A stretch of 64,000 nt of DNA, taken from assembly GCF_003987355.1 (NCBI RefSeq), contig NZ_PIPR01000001.1, forward strand, positions 1,054,001-1,118,000, written 5' to 3'. Each line of letters begins with the position of its first letter. The first letter of the stretch is position 1. Shown here piece after piece: positions 42,503 to 52,121 of this stretch. Origin of the DNA: Pseudidiomarina aestuarii (GTDB lineage Bacteria; Pseudomonadota; Gammaproteobacteria; Enterobacterales; Alteromonadaceae). The position numbers and the translations under genes are program-made. The notes under the pieces are model-generated. The model was not told where the DNA came from. It ran no database searches and worked only from the letters and a program-made list of their open reading frames with translations.

Positions 42503-43441
42503 TTACAGACTTGGTGCGACCGTTAATCGGATCGTACTCATCTCTTTAAACACTTCTGGATCTTGCGATACTGGCAGTGTACCTGCTTTTAGTACTGCAT
42601 TGCGAGCCGACTGACACACTCGCGCATCACCACTTCCAGTATCCACTGAAATCACGAAACCACTACTGGCTAAGCGAATCGTCAATTCGCAGTTCTTTCC
42701 ACGCATCGATTCATCGACAATCCAATTGCGTTGAATGGTTTGCGTAATCAAACCGGTATAGCGTTCGATCTCACTCTGCATCTGTTGCTGCCGCGCCGTT
42801 CGACGTTCCTGCGCTTCACGCGCTAAACGTTCTTGTAATTGGCGCTCACGCTCCGCTTTTTCGCGTGCTTCTTGTTCGCGTTTCCGCCGTTCCGCCTCTT
42901 CACGCTTCCGACGTTCTTCAGCCTCTTTCGCGGCTTGTTCTTCGCGCTTGCGGCGCTCTGCTGCTGCTTGAGCCGCTGCTTCAGCTTCTTTGCGTTCGCG
43001 TTCAATACGGTCTTTTTCTGCCTCAGCTTGGCGACGCTCTTCCGCCAGCTTTTGACGCTCGCGTTCCTGTTGCTGTGCGAGTTCTCGCTGCCGCTGTTGC
43101 TCCTGTTCGCGGCGTCTTTCGGCCTCGGCAGCTCGACGCTCGAGTTCTTTAATACGGTTCTCTTCAGCCACCCGCTGCTGTCGCTCCCGCTCACGAATGG
43201 CTTCCACTTGCTGCGTTACCTGTGACTGGTCGACAGCTACAGCCTCCACGATTTCCTCAGCTTCTTCCATGTCATCTGTTGGCGGCTCTAAGCCAGACAA
43301 TTGCACTTCAATCGGTTTAATCGGGCTTGGGCTTATAATCATGCCCAACGCTAGTACCGCGACAATACCGCCATGCAAGAGCAGCGACCACACCAACGGC
43401 ATGGTTAAGTCTTTTGGCCACCAAGGTTGCTTCTTTGCCAC
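42503..43441 (-). CDS. tolA: Tol-Pal protein TolA
   Basis: 312 aa. One N-terminal membrane helix (about 13-36) is followed by a long charged helical part (about 75-220) made mostly of Glu, Arg, Ala, Gln and Lys, and a C-terminal globular domain (ERYTGLITQTIQRNWIVDESMRGKNCELTIRL). The helical part spans the periplasm and is low in complexity at the DNA level. It couples the inner membrane motor TolQR to Pal and TolB. Confidence 0.95.
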   Translation of the reverse strand: MAKKQPWWPKDLTMPLVWSLLLHGGIVAVLALGMIISPSPIKPIEVQLSGLEPPTDDMEEAEEIVEAVAVDQSQVTQQVEAIRERERQQRVAEENRIKELERRAAEAERRREQEQQRQRELAQQQERERQKLAEERRQAEAEKDRIERERKEAEAAAQAAAERRKREEQAAKEAEERRKREEAERRKREQEAREKAERERQLQERLAREAQERRTARQQQMQSEIERYTGLITQTIQRNWIVDESMRGKNCELTIRLASSGFVISVDTGSGDARVCQSARNAVLKAGTLPVSQDPEVFKEMSTIRLTVAPSL

Positions 43442-43444
43442 AAC

Positions 43445-43879
43445 TTACCCCTGCTCTCCGCTACCATCGGTCATGAGTCCCACCGTCGGTACACCGGCCT
43501 TTTGCAATAACACCATCAATTGAATCACTTGGTTGTATGACACCGCACCATCGCCTTTCACCACAATTTGGCGCTCAGGATCAATTTGCAATTCAGCGGC
43601 AACTCGAACTGCGAGGTCTTGCGCTGATAACGCTGCATTGGGATCTTCATACGAACTCAAATAGTAACGCCCATCACGATCCACTGAAGCCACAATCGGT
43701 GGCTTCGTATTCGGGTCCATGGGCTCGGCGGTTGCTTTCGGCAAATCCACCGAAACACCCTGCGTAATCAGCGGCGCCGTGACCATAAAAATAATCAATA
43801 GCACCAACATCACGTCGATGTAGGGAACCACGTTAATTTCTGACACCGGCTTACGACGGCGTCGAATGACCGTCATCAT
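43445..43879 (-). CDS. tolR: Tol-Pal protein TolR
   Basis: 144 aa with one helix near the N-terminus that bears the proton-binding Asp in NVVPYIDVMLVLLIIFMVTAP, and a periplasmic domain. ExbD-family proton motor subunit. Overlaps tolQ by 4 bases. Confidence 0.96.
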   Translation of the reverse strand: MMTVIRRRRKPVSEINVVPYIDVMLVLLIIFMVTAPLITQGVSVDLPKATAEPMDPNTKPPIVASVDRDGRYYLSSYEDPNAALSAQDLAVRVAAELQIDPERQIVVKGDGAVSYNQVIQLMVLLQKAGVPTVGLMTDGSGEQG

Positions 43880-44574
43880 GCACTGGTACCTGCTTTTGCT
43901 GGAGCGCTCGTCTGCCGCTGTAAAATAGCGAGCAGCTCATCCATAAAATTCAAATATTGGTTATCGACTTTTTCGACCCGATGAGAGAACCGGTTGTATG
44001 CAATGACCGCCGGAATTGCCGCAAATAGACCCATTGCCGTTGCAATCAAGGCCTCCGCAATACCGGGTGCCACCATAGCTAAAGTCGCCTGTTGCACTGC
44101 GCCTAGACCAATAAAGGCATTCATAATGCCCCAAACCGTACCGAACAAACCCACATAAGGGCTGATAGAACCGATAGTGGCGAGCAAACTTAAATTTGAC
44201 TCGAGCTTGTCGAGTTCACGTGAATGAACCACTCGCATCGCGCGATAGGCAGCATCAAGAATTTGTTGTTGCGGCAAATTCGCATTCGAACGCAGCCGGG
44301 CAAACTCTTTGAAACCAGCATGAAATAATTTTTCCATGCCAGAGGCATTTTGTGCGCGAGCACCAACCTCTTGATACAGCCGTCCTAAATCGACGCCTGA
44401 CCAAAACCGATCCTCAAACGCGAGCGCATTTTGGCTCGCCTGCTGAATCACTTTACGACGCTGGAAAATCATCATCCAGCCACCTACCGAGAACGCTAAC
44501 AACATTAACATCACCAGTTGCACAACCAGACTGGCTTCGAGAATTAACGCGGTAATGGAAAGTTCAGCTTGCAC
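43876..44574 (-). CDS. tolQ: Tol-Pal protein TolQ
   Basis: 232 aa, three membrane helices, ExbB/MotA-type proton channel. Typical segments are LSLLATIGSISPYVGLFGTVWGIMNAF and GIAEALIATAMGLFAAIPAVIAYN. Overlaps ybgC by 11 bases. Confidence 0.96.
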   Translation of the reverse strand: MQAELSITALILEASLVVQLVMLMLLAFSVGGWMMIFQRRKVIQQASQNALAFEDRFWSGVDLGRLYQEVGARAQNASGMEKLFHAGFKEFARLRSNANLPQQQILDAAYRAMRVVHSRELDKLESNLSLLATIGSISPYVGLFGTVWGIMNAFIGLGAVQQATLAMVAPGIAEALIATAMGLFAAIPAVIAYNRFSHRVEKVDNQYLNFMDELLAILQRQTSAPAKAGTSA

Positions 44575-44986
44575 GCTTGAGTCCCTCTAAAATTTCTTGC
44601 GGCATCGGAATCGCTTTGACCCCGCCGTTATGTTTTAAATTCACGCAAGCAGCTTTGATGTCTGCTTGGCATAATACGGTTCCATCGATCGCCAACACTT
44701 GCTGACTGAAAACAACCGAAGCGCGTTTGAGTTGTTCGACCACAACGGTCACGCGCAGTTCATCGTTGAAACGCGCTGGCAGAAATAAATTTAACTGTAC
44801 CGAGCGAACCACAAAGCCAATGCCATTATCTAACCAAGTGTCTTGCTCAATACCTAGTGAGCGTAACCATTCGGTCCGCGCTCGCTCAAGGAATTTGAGA
44901 TAATTGGCATAGTATACGATGCCACCAGCATCTGTATCTTCGTAATAGACGCGAATCGGCCAAATAAATGCAGCTTGTTTATCCAT
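44564..44986 (-). CDS. ybgC: Acyl-CoA thioesterase YbgC
   Basis: 140 aa hot-dog-fold thioesterase acting on short-chain or phospholipid-related acyl-CoA. The signature VYYEDTDAGGIVYYANYLKFLERARTEWLRSLG includes the catalytic Asp. First gene of the tol-pal cluster, as in many gammaproteobacteria. Its leader is AT-rich. Confidence 0.95.
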   Translation of the reverse strand: MDKQAAFIWPIRVYYEDTDAGGIVYYANYLKFLERARTEWLRSLGIEQDTWLDNGIGFVVRSVQLNLFLPARFNDELRVTVVVEQLKRASVVFSQQVLAIDGTVLCQADIKAACVNLKHNGGVKAIPMPQEILEGLKRAS

Positions 44987-45168
44987 AAAATTTTATCTTA
45001 TTGGTTTTTTAGCTAGTAATTTTTTTAAGCCTAAAAATAGACCACAATCAGTAAAGCTATTGTAATTATTGTTTATTTTTGGTCTTACCAATTTCATTTA
45101 GTTTAATTAATAACCAAGTGTTAAAACGTGACATTAGTTTTTCTAATAGATAGCGCAATTTTTCTCGG
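44987..45168. other. AT-rich leader of the tol-pal operon
   Basis: A strongly AT-rich stretch without an open frame. It should contain the promoter for ybgC-tol-pal on the minus strand, but no single -35/-10 pair stands out. Confidence 0.4.
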
Positions 45169-45196
45169 TTGAAGACTGGTCTGTCCTGCCTATAAT
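45169..45196 (+). promoter_or_regulatory. Sigma-70 promoter of a candidate small RNA
   Basis: TTGAAG (45169-45174), 16 bases, TATAAT (45191-45196). A perfect -10 box, facing the plus strand where no protein gene follows. Confidence 0.7.
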
Positions 45197-45202
45197 ACGC
45201 AG

Positions 45203-45309
45203 CATATCAGTTACGAAGAGACCGGTTGTCACTTCTCCTGTTATTGTTCCCTGGATTTAACTTCCTTGTTGTTCTGTATTTTGCCCGCTCCCTGAGCGGG
45301 CTTTTTTTT
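45203..45309 (+). ncRNA. Candidate small RNA with own promoter and terminator
   Basis: The predicted transcript is about 107 bases, beginning 7 bases after the TATAAT box and ending at a strong intrinsic terminator. It has no ATG-initiated open frame. It is pyrimidine-rich and holds CTTCTCCTG and ACTTCCTTG, which could pair with ribosome sites of target mRNAs. A U-rich end and an 8-base stem suit an Hfq-bound RNA. I cannot match it to a known family. It lies opposite to both neighbouring genes. Confidence 0.6.
45283..45309 (+). terminator. Intrinsic terminator of the candidate small RNA
   Basis: GCCCGCTC (45283-45290) and GAGCGGGC (45294-45301), a three-base loop and eight T residues. It points away from ybgC and lies in the plus direction only. 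Confidence 0.92.
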
Positions 45310-45312
45310 GCC

Positions 45313-45387
45313 TGCTAGCTACTAGCTAATGGCTATTCGAAAACACAGATCCACGCTCTTCTAGTAACTAATATCCAATAGCTATTA
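45313..45387. repeat. Heptad-arm inverted element A5 at the end of ruvB
   Basis: The left arm (45313-45338) is GCTAGCT, ACTAGCT, AATGGCT, ATT; the right arm (45361-45387) is CTAGTAA, CTAATAT, CCAATAG, CTATTA. The core has GAAAAC (45339-45344) and ACGCTCTTCTA (45353-45363). The ruvB stop codon (45387-45385) is within the right arm. Confidence 0.88.
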
Positions 45388-46395
45388 ACGCTCTTCGCTT
45401 TTGGTGAGGCCGAAGTGGCGATACGCATGCGGCGTCGCAATCCTGCCCCGCGGTGTTCGTTGCAAAAAACCCTGCTGAATCAAATACGGCTCCAGTACAT
45501 CTTCTATCGTATCTTTTTCCTCACCAATCGCGGCTGCCAGGTTATCTAAGCCCACTGGACCACCCATGAATTTTTCCATAATGGCCAGTAATAACTTGCG
45601 GTCCATATAATCAAAACCAGCTTCATCTACATCCACCATTTTCAGTGCTGCATGTGCAACCGGCTGATCAATGACACCGTTGTTTTTCACTTCCGCAAAG
45701 TCACGGACGCGGCGTAACAAGCGATTCGCAATTCGCGGTGTCCCGCGTGAGCGGCGCGCAATTTCCAGAGCGCCATCTGCACTCAAATTCAAATTCAAGT
45801 AGCGCGCAGACCGCTCGATGATAATGGTCAGTTCCTCAACGCTGTAAAACTCAAGACGTTGCACAATACCAAAACGATCACGCAGTGGTGACGTTAATGC
45901 GCCAGCCCTGGTCGTTGCTCCAATCAAGGTGAACGGCGGCAGATCCAATTTGATTGATCGAGCTGCAGGCCCCTCGCCAATCATGATATCGAGCTGATAG
46001 TCTTCCATTGCTGGGTAGAGAATCTCTTCGACCACCGGACTCAAACGATGAATCTCATCAATAAAAAGTACGTCATGTGACTCCAAGTTCGTCAACAATG
46101 CCGCAAGATCGCCTGCTTTTTCTAGCACCGGCCCCGACGTTTGCCGAATATTTACGTCCAGCTCATTCGCCACAATATTCGCCAACGTCGTTTTTCCGAG
46201 CCCAGGCGGTCCAAAAATCAACACATGGTCGAGCGCTTCCGAACGTTGCCGAGCAGCTTGGATAAAGATCTCCATCTGCTCCACAACATGCTTCTGACCG
46301 GTGTAGTCCCCTAAACGCTTCGGACGAATAGCGCGATCGACAGCCTCATCCTCGGGCTGCTTCTGGGGTTGGTTAATCCGGTCCGGTTCAATCAT
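45385..46395 (-). CDS. ruvB: Holliday junction branch-migration motor RuvB
   Basis: 336 aa AAA+ ATPase. Walker A is in [16 protein letters not shown], Walker B in [10 protein letters not shown], sensor 1 in [19 protein letters not shown] and the arginine finger lies in the [18 protein letters not shown] region. A winged-helix C-terminal domain ends the protein. Last gene of the ruvC-ruvA-ruvB series; repeat B3 separates it from ruvA. Confidence 0.97.
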   Translation of the reverse strand: MIEPDRINQPQKQPEDEAVDRAIRPKRLGDYTGQKHVVEQMEIFIQAARQRSEALDHVLIFGPPGLGKTTLANIVANELDVNIRQTSGPVLEKAGDLAALLTNLESHDVLFIDEIHRLSPVVEEILYPAMEDYQLDIMIGEGPAARSIKLDLPPFTLIGATTRAGALTSPLRDRFGIVQRLEFYSVEELTIIIERSARYLNLNLSADGALEIARRSRGTPRIANRLLRRVRDFAEVKNNGVIDQPVAHAALKMVDVDEAGFDYMDRKLLLAIMEKFMGGPVGLDNLAAAIGEEKDTIEDVLEPYLIQQGFLQRTPRGRIATPHAYRHFGLTKSEER

Positions 46396-46412
46396 GTAAG
46401 GTCCTGTAACTG

Positions 46413-46493
46413 AGGTGAAAAGTGAACAGTGAACCGATCTGATGTTTTGCTATTCATCGTTCACTATTCCCTATTCACTGTTAACTATTCACT
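46413..46493. repeat. Heptad-arm inverted element B3 between ruvA and ruvB
   Basis: The left arm (46413-46434) is GAGGTGA, AAAGTGA, ACAGTGA, A; the right arm (46452-46493) has ATTCATC, GTTCACT, ATTCCCT, ATTCACT, GTTAACT, ATTCAC. The core, read on the minus strand, has CAAAACATCAGATC, close to GAAAACACAGATC in A1 and A5. It lies in the 104-base gap inside the ruvAB operon, just after the ruvA stop. Confidence 0.85.
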
Positions 46494-46499
46494 TTGTGT

Positions 46500-47123
46500 T
46501 TACGTCATCGACCGCAGTGCTGCTCGGATCAGCTCTTCACTCGGTGCCGACTCATTGCCTTTGTACGCTGCATTTACCGCTTTTTCAGCTTGAGCTGGCT
46601 TATAGCCCAGGCCAAGCAGTGCGCTTAACGCATCTTCGCGTGTACTGCTCGCCTGGATAGTCGGGTTGTCACCGCCGAAGTCAATTGGTGCTGCGTCGGT
46701 TGCAGGTGTATCTGTACCCCATTTCGACAACCGATCACGCATTTCAACCACCAATCGTTCTGCGGTTTTGCGGCCGACTCCCGGCAGCTTTACTAAGCTC
46801 GTCACGTCATCATGCGTCACCGCACGCACAAACTGGGTTGCGGTCATACCAGACATAATCGTTAACGCCAACTTCGGCCCAACCCCTTGCGCTTTAATGA
46901 GTTGCCGAAATAAGGTGCGTTCAGCAAAGGTGTTAAAACCATAGAGCAACTGCGCATCTTCACGGACCACAAAATGAGTAATCACGGTCACCGTTTCACC
47001 CACGTCCGGCACTTCATAAAAACAGGTCATGGGCATTTGCACTTCGTAGCCAATTCCGTTCACATCTATCAATAATTCTGGCGGTTGTTTTGCTACCAAA
47101 GTGCCACGTAATTGTCCTATCAC
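46500..47123 (-). CDS. ruvA: Holliday junction DNA-binding protein RuvA
   Basis: 207 aa. Domain I (OB fold, [28 protein letters not shown]), domain II with helix-hairpin-helix motifs ([19 protein letters not shown] and [19 protein letters not shown]), and a C-terminal domain III that binds RuvB. Starts within the ruvC stop region (ATGA overlap). Confidence 0.97.
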   Translation of the reverse strand: MIGQLRGTLVAKQPPELLIDVNGIGYEVQMPMTCFYEVPDVGETVTVITHFVVREDAQLLYGFNTFAERTLFRQLIKAQGVGPKLALTIMSGMTATQFVRAVTHDDVTSLVKLPGVGRKTAERLVVEMRDRLSKWGTDTPATDAAPIDFGGDNPTIQASSTREDALSALLGLGYKPAQAEKAVNAAYKGNESAPSEELIRAALRSMT

Positions 47124-47644
47124 CGCCGTCCCCTCGCTTGATGGATTAAATTATTGCGCATATGTGCATGACACAGAGCCACAGCTAACGCATCAGCGGC
47201 ATCGGCCTGTGGTTTATGCGTCAGCTTCAACAACGCCATCACCATGTGCTGTACTTGTGTTTTATCGGCTGCACCTGTGCCGACAACAGCTTGCTTTACC
47301 AAGCGCGCGGCATATTCAGCAACCGGTAAGTCAGCCACAGCTGCGGCAACAATAGCGGCGCCACGTGCCTGTCCTAACTTCAACGCAGAATCTGGATTGC
47401 GTGCCATAAACACTTGTTCAATCGCAAATTCGTCCGGTTGAAACTGCGCAATCAACTCACTGATGCCATCATGAATGACCTTCAGTTTTTGAGCAAGGTC
47501 TAAACTGCCCGGCGCATCGGCTTTTGCGCCTGAGTGCACACGGATACAACCGGATGCCAAATAGGTTAATTGCTTACTCTCTTGACGAATAATGCCATAG
47601 CCGGTGAGACGCGAACCTGGGTCAATGCCCAGAATAATGGTCAT
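47120..47644 (-). CDS. ruvC: Holliday junction resolvase RuvC
   Basis: 174 aa. Acidic catalytic residues are in [14 protein letters not shown] (Asp7), [12 protein letters not shown] (Glu) and [14 protein letters not shown] (two Asp). Cuts junctions with RuvAB. Shares one base with the yebC stop and 4 bases with ruvA. Confidence 0.97.
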   Translation of the reverse strand: MTIILGIDPGSRLTGYGIIRQESKQLTYLASGCIRVHSGAKADAPGSLDLAQKLKVIHDGISELIAQFQPDEFAIEQVFMARNPDSALKLGQARGAAIVAAAVADLPVAEYAARLVKQAVVGTGAADKTQVQHMVMALLKLTHKPQADAADALAVALCHAHMRNNLIHQARGRR

Positions 47645-48390
47645 TAGTGCAGTCGCTCGAGTATCGCGTCGGCAATATCGGCGTTGTGATAAACTTCTTG
47701 CACATCGTCAATATCATCCAAGGCATCAATGAGTTGCATAAACTGCTGTGCATCGGCTTCGCCAATTTCGCTGCGACTCGTGGGCATCAGGCCGCATTCA
47801 TCATGAACCGGTTGTAACCCCGCATCGAGCAATACCTTGCGCACCCGCTCATAGTCCTCTGGCGTGGTGAATACATCCCAAGTACCATCTGAATTTTCCA
47901 CCACATCCTCCGCCTCGGCTGCCAATGCCGCAGCAAGCAGCTCTTCTTCATCTTGTGTGGCCGCGAAACTCAATACCCCGCGTTTCTCGAACAAGTAACT
48001 CACCGAACCGTCAGTACCTAAGTTGCCACCATGACGGCTAAAGGCAAAGCGTAATTCGGAAACGGTGCGATTGCGGTTATCCGTCATTGTTTCGATAAGA
48101 ATCGCAACACCACCCGGGCCGTACCCCTCGTAGGTCAACTCTTCCACGTTATCACCATCCAACTGGCCACTGCCACGCTGAACTGCGGTATCGATGGTAT
48201 CTTTTTTCATGTTCTGCGCGAGTGCTTTATCAATAGCGGTGCGCAAACGCGGGTTGATTGCGGGATCAGCGCCGCCGCTGCGAGCAGCGACGACGATTTC
48301 TCGAATGAGACGGGTAAAGATTTTGCCGCGCTTAGCGTCCTGCGCAGCTTTGCGATGGCGAATATTCGCCCATTTGGAATGACCTGCCAT
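47644..48390 (-). CDS. yebC: YebC/PmpR family protein
   Basis: 248 aa. [25 protein letters not shown] is the family start, and [32 protein letters not shown] and LMPTSRSEI follow. The family is described as DNA-binding regulators and, for some members, as helping ribosomes on proline-rich stretches. It lies between aspS and ruvC, the common order in gammaproteobacteria. Confidence 0.95.
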   Translation of the reverse strand: MAGHSKWANIRHRKAAQDAKRGKIFTRLIREIVVAARSGGADPAINPRLRTAIDKALAQNMKKDTIDTAVQRGSGQLDGDNVEELTYEGYGPGGVAILIETMTDNRNRTVSELRFAFSRHGGNLGTDGSVSYLFEKRGVLSFAATQDEEELLAAALAAEAEDVVENSDGTWDVFTTPEDYERVRKVLLDAGLQPVHDECGLMPTSRSEIGEADAQQFMQLIDALDDIDDVQEVYHNADIADAILERLH

Positions 48391-48403
48391 GCAGTCGCTC
48401 CTG

Positions 48404-50170
48404 TTACTCAGTTTCCTTCAAGCTAACAGCGATACTCAATTCTTGCAAAGCATCTGCATTGGCGAGCCCTGGCGCATCGGTTAAGACACAAGCTGCTGTG
48501 GTGGTTTTCGGGAACGCAATTACATCGCGAATTGAGCTTGCGCCAACCATCAACATCACTAAACGGTCCAAACCAAAAGCTAAACCTGCGTGTGGTGGCG
48601 TACCATACTTCAAGGCTTCAAGTAAGAAGCCGAATTTTTCTTGTGCCTCAGCTTTGCTGATACCGAGAATTTCGAATACAGCTTGCTGCATTTCGCTGTC
48701 ATGAATACGTACCGAACCACCGCCGACTTCAACACCATTCAGGACCATATCATAAGCATTCGATAGCGCAGTTGTTGGATTCGCTTTCAATTCTTCAGCA
48801 GTAGTATTGACCGGTGAGGTAAACGGGTGGTGAATCGCATATAACTGGCCGTCATGTTCTTCAAACATCGGAAAGTCAATGACCCACAATGGCTTCCATT
48901 CGTCGCTTACCAGGCCGCAGTCCTGCCCTAACTTCAGGCGTAAAGCGCCCATAGCTTCAGCCACGACCGTTGCAGAATCAGCGCCAAAGAAAATAATGTC
49001 GCCTGTGTTGGCGTCAGTGCGTTCAAGAATACCCTCTAATGCCGCATCAGGGATGAATTTTAGCACCGGTGATTGCACACCATCGCGACCCGCAGCACGG
49101 TCGTTGATCTTCATCCAAGCCAAGCCTTTGGCCCCGTAGATACCCACAAACTGCGTGTACTCATCAATATTTTTGCGTGAAATGGACTCTGCTTGACCCG
49201 GTACCTTCAGCGCCGCGACGCGTCCTTTCGGGTCATTAGCTGGACCGCTGAATACTTTGAACTCAACGTCTGTCAGTAAATCGGCAACGTCGACCAATTC
49301 AAGTGGATTCCGCAGATCGGGCTTATCACTACCGAACCGACGCATAGCCTCATGCCATGTCATTTGTGGGAAAGCACCCAGGTCTACCTCAAGCATTTCA
49401 CGGAACAAGTTTTGTACCATGCGCTCAGTGACTTCCATCACTTGCTCAGCCGACATGAACGACGTTTCAATATCGATCTGAGTAAATTCGGGTTGGCGAT
49501 CCGCACGTAAATCTTCGTCGCGGAAGCACTTCACAATTTGATAGTAACGGTCAAAGCCCGACATCATCAGCAACTGTTTGAACAACTGAGGCGATTGCGG
49601 CAGTGCAAAGAACTTACCTTTGTGAGTCCGACTCGGAACCAGATAATCGCGCGCACCTTCCGGTGTTGCCCGCGTCAGCATAGGCGTTTCAATGTCAAGG
49701 AAACCTGCGCTATCCATAAAGCGGCGCACTGCAGCCGTCACGCGAGCGCGGAACTGTAAGTTGTGGTTCATATTTGGGCGACGGAGGTCCAAATACCGGA
49801 AGCGTAACCGCTGCTCTTCACTCACATGCTGGTTAAAATCGATTGGCAGTGGCGCTGAACGATTCAAAATCGTGAGCTCGGTCGCCATCACTTCCACGGC
49901 ACCCGTTGCCATAGTGGCATTCACTTGGCTGTCTGGTCGAGCTCGAACCACACCCGTTAATTGAATACAGAACTCTTGGCGGAGCGAATTTGCGGTGTCA
50001 AACAAAGCAGCCTGATCTGGATCAAAAACAACTTGCACCAGACCGGTGCGGTCGCGCATGTCGATGAATATCAACCCACCTAAATCACGACGTTTGTTAA
50101 CCCAACCACACAAGGTGATGGTTTCATTGACCAGACTCGTCTCGAGCTGTCCACAATAATGGCTACGCAT
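48404..50170 (-). CDS. aspS: Aspartyl-tRNA synthetase
   Basis: 588 aa class II synthetase from ATG 50170 (GGGAA before it); the open frame from 50233 adds 21 residues without support. An anticodon-binding OB domain (about 1-105, [23 protein letters not shown]), catalytic motifs [25 protein letters not shown] and [20 protein letters not shown], a bacterial GAD insert (about 290-420), and motif 3 [27 protein letters not shown] are present. Confidence 0.97.
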   Translation of the reverse strand: MRSHYCGQLETSLVNETITLCGWVNKRRDLGGLIFIDMRDRTGLVQVVFDPDQAALFDTANSLRQEFCIQLTGVVRARPDSQVNATMATGAVEVMATELTILNRSAPLPIDFNQHVSEEQRLRFRYLDLRRPNMNHNLQFRARVTAAVRRFMDSAGFLDIETPMLTRATPEGARDYLVPSRTHKGKFFALPQSPQLFKQLLMMSGFDRYYQIVKCFRDEDLRADRQPEFTQIDIETSFMSAEQVMEVTERMVQNLFREMLEVDLGAFPQMTWHEAMRRFGSDKPDLRNPLELVDVADLLTDVEFKVFSGPANDPKGRVAALKVPGQAESISRKNIDEYTQFVGIYGAKGLAWMKINDRAAGRDGVQSPVLKFIPDAALEGILERTDANTGDIIFFGADSATVVAEAMGALRLKLGQDCGLVSDEWKPLWVIDFPMFEEHDGQLYAIHHPFTSPVNTTAEELKANPTTALSNAYDMVLNGVEVGGGSVRIHDSEMQQAVFEILGISKAEAQEKFGFLLEALKYGTPPHAGLAFGLDRLVMLMVGASSIRDVIAFPKTTTAACVLTDAPGLANADALQELSIAVSLKETE

Positions 50171-50346
50171 GGGCGGTTCCCTACCACAGATGAGAATTCT
50201 ACAAAGCGCAACATTATAACGGACTGCACGCAATTGTCATTAGCTACGCGGCACTTGTCTACAATCATTGGGTTACTGAATCGACGCCGGATTATGCTAA
50301 ACTTCGCGCAATCCATCGACTGAATACGCGAGAGTATACGCGCACC

Positions 50347-51096
50347 ATGACACCGAAACGCGATGCTATTTTTTCCGAACCGCTGACAGCGGTCGCCGAC
50401 TTTGTCTTTGACGCCAACGTAGTCGAAGTCTTTCCCGATATGATCAACCGTTCGGTACCTGGCTATCCAAGTATCCTGCATGGTATCGGGCAACTGACCA
50501 AACGCTACGCACAACCGCAGTCACGACTGTATGACCTTGGTTGTTCATTGGGCGCTGCAACACTCGCCATGCGCAACGTCGTTGCCACTGTCAACGATAT
50601 CGAAATTATTGGCGTCGACAATTCCCCTGCCATGGTCAAACGGTGCCAATTGCATGTGCAAGGTTACAAAAGCCAAGTGCCAGTCACGATTCGCTGTGAA
50701 GACGTGCAAACAACTGAATTAAGCAATGCTTCGGTGATTGTCATGAATTTCACCTTACAGTTCGTGCCACCTGAACAACGCGATGCTCTAATTCAGCGCA
50801 TTTACAGCGCGCTAAAGCCAGGCGGCATTCTGCTCTTGGCCGAGAAATTTCACAGCTCAGACACCGCTATGGACGCTACTCTGATCGATTTACATCATGA
50901 ATTTAAGCGCGCCAATGGCTACAGCGAGTTAGAAATCAGTCAAAAGCGGGCTGCCATCGAGAATGTGATGCGTATTGATACGCTCGAACGCCACCATGAG
51001 CGCCTTCAGCAAGCTGGCTTCGCGCATCACCAAGTGTGGTTTCAATGCTACAACTTTGCCGCCATGCTGGCAGTGAAAGCCGGTACTGAACAATGA
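50347..51096 (+). CDS. cmoA: Carboxy-SAM synthase CmoA
   Basis: 249 aa. Makes carboxy-S-adenosylmethionine from SAM and prephenate. SAM site YDLGCSLGAATLAM, and later MNFTLQFVPPEQRDALIQRIYSALKPGG and LLAEKF. Divergent from aspS. Overlaps cmoB by 4 bases. Confidence 0.96.
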   Translation: MTPKRDAIFSEPLTAVADFVFDANVVEVFPDMINRSVPGYPSILHGIGQLTKRYAQPQSRLYDLGCSLGAATLAMRNVVATVNDIEIIGVDNSPAMVKRCQLHVQGYKSQVPVTIRCEDVQTTELSNASVIVMNFTLQFVPPEQRDALIQRIYSALKPGGILLLAEKFHSSDTAMDATLIDLHHEFKRANGYSELEISQKRAAIENVMRIDTLERHHERLQQAGFAHHQVWFQCYNFAAMLAVKAGTEQ

Positions 51097-52067
51097 ATCT
51101 TGATCATTTCCAAGCCGACCTCGCAGCAGTCGCCCAATCTCCGCTGCATCCCTGGCTGACGCGGTTACCTGCGCAACTTGAGCAGTGGTCACGCGAACAG
51201 CAACATGGTGAACTCAAAGGGTGGCTTTCCGCCGTTAAAGCATTACCGCAGTTGCCTGCGGATGAAGTAGCCTTAACCGACACCGTTAGGGTGAACGCAG
51301 CCGATGTCAGCTCGAGTGCTCAGCAGCAAATTCAAGGCTTACTGCAGCAATTAATGCCATGGCGCAAAGGACCGTTTCATTTTCATGGAGTGGATATTGA
51401 TACGGAGTGGCGCTCAGACTACAAATGGCAGCGGGTCGCCCCACACATAGGTCCATTGTCAGGCCATGTACTCGATGTGGGCTGCGGCAGCGGTTATCAC
51501 CTGTGGCGAATGCTTGAAGCCGGAGCTGAGCATGTTTGGGGCATCGACCCCGGGCAACTATTCATGGCGCAGTTTCTCGCTACCCGTCATTTTATGCCAC
51601 CGGAGTTACAAGCTCGCGCGCATTACTTCCCATTGGGAGTCGATGACTTAGGTCCGTTGCACAGCTTTGATACGGTTTTCAGTATGGGGGTGTTGTATCA
51701 CCGTCGCTCCCCAATTGATTTTCTCACGCAGCTGCATGATTGCTTGAAAGTGGGCGGTCGGCTGGTCCTCGAAACTTTGGTGGTCGATGGCGACCAACAG
51801 CAAGTGCTCGTACCTGGCAGAACCTACGCGAAGATGCGCAATGTTTGGTTTATCCCCAGCACTGCGGCGTTACTGCACTGGTTAGAACGATGCCGCTTTA
51901 AATCCGCGCGAGTGGTTGATGAATCGCTTACCACCGTTGACGAGCAACGTGCTACACCATGGATGCAGGGGCAATCACTGGCAGATTTTCTCGACCCGAA
52001 TGACCCAACCAAAACGATTGAAGGCTATCCAGCACCCCGTCGTGCGGTCATTATTTGTGAAACATGA
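51093..52067 (+). CDS. cmoB: tRNA U34 carboxymethyltransferase CmoB
   Basis: 324 aa. Transfers the carboxymethyl group to 5-hydroxyuridine at the tRNA wobble position, giving cmo5U. Segments WRSDYKWQRVAPHIGPLSG, VLDVGCGSGYHLWRML, FSMGVLYHRRSPIDFLTQL and LETLVVDGD are typical. The TGA stop is part of a 14-base tandem repeat that runs downstream. Confidence 0.96.
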   Translation: MNLDHFQADLAAVAQSPLHPWLTRLPAQLEQWSREQQHGELKGWLSAVKALPQLPADEVALTDTVRVNAADVSSSAQQQIQGLLQQLMPWRKGPFHFHGVDIDTEWRSDYKWQRVAPHIGPLSGHVLDVGCGSGYHLWRMLEAGAEHVWGIDPGQLFMAQFLATRHFMPPELQARAHYFPLGVDDLGPLHSFDTVFSMGVLYHRRSPIDFLTQLHDCLKVGGRLVLETLVVDGDQQQVLVPGRTYAKMRNVWFIPSTAALLHWLERCRFKSARVVDESLTTVDEQRATPWMQGQSLADFLDPNDPTKTIEGYPAPRRAVIICET

Positions 52068-52105
52068 TTTGTGAAACATGAGTTGTGAAACATGAGTTGT
52101 GAAAA
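52056..52105 (+). repeat. 14-base tandem repeat over the cmoB stop
   Basis: Three units of TGTGAAACATGA(G/T)T (52056-52069, 52070-52083, 52084-52097) and a partial fourth. Each unit repeats the ACATGA that ends cmoB. The unit is twice seven bases, like the heptad elements, but its sequence is unrelated. Confidence 0.9.
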
Positions 52106-52121
52106 ATAAAAGGAAGCATTG

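Noticed and set aside
42640-43250. Low-complexity region looking like a repeat element
   Set aside because: It is the coding sequence for the charged helical domain of TolA; the bias in codons for Glu, Arg, Ala and Gln explains it.
45226-45318. A hydrophobic 30-codon frame starting TTG inside the candidate small RNA
   Set aside because: There is no ATG and no good ribosome site, and the hydrophobic residues follow from the T- and C-rich sequence. The frame runs through the terminator stem and T run, which is unlikely for a gene.
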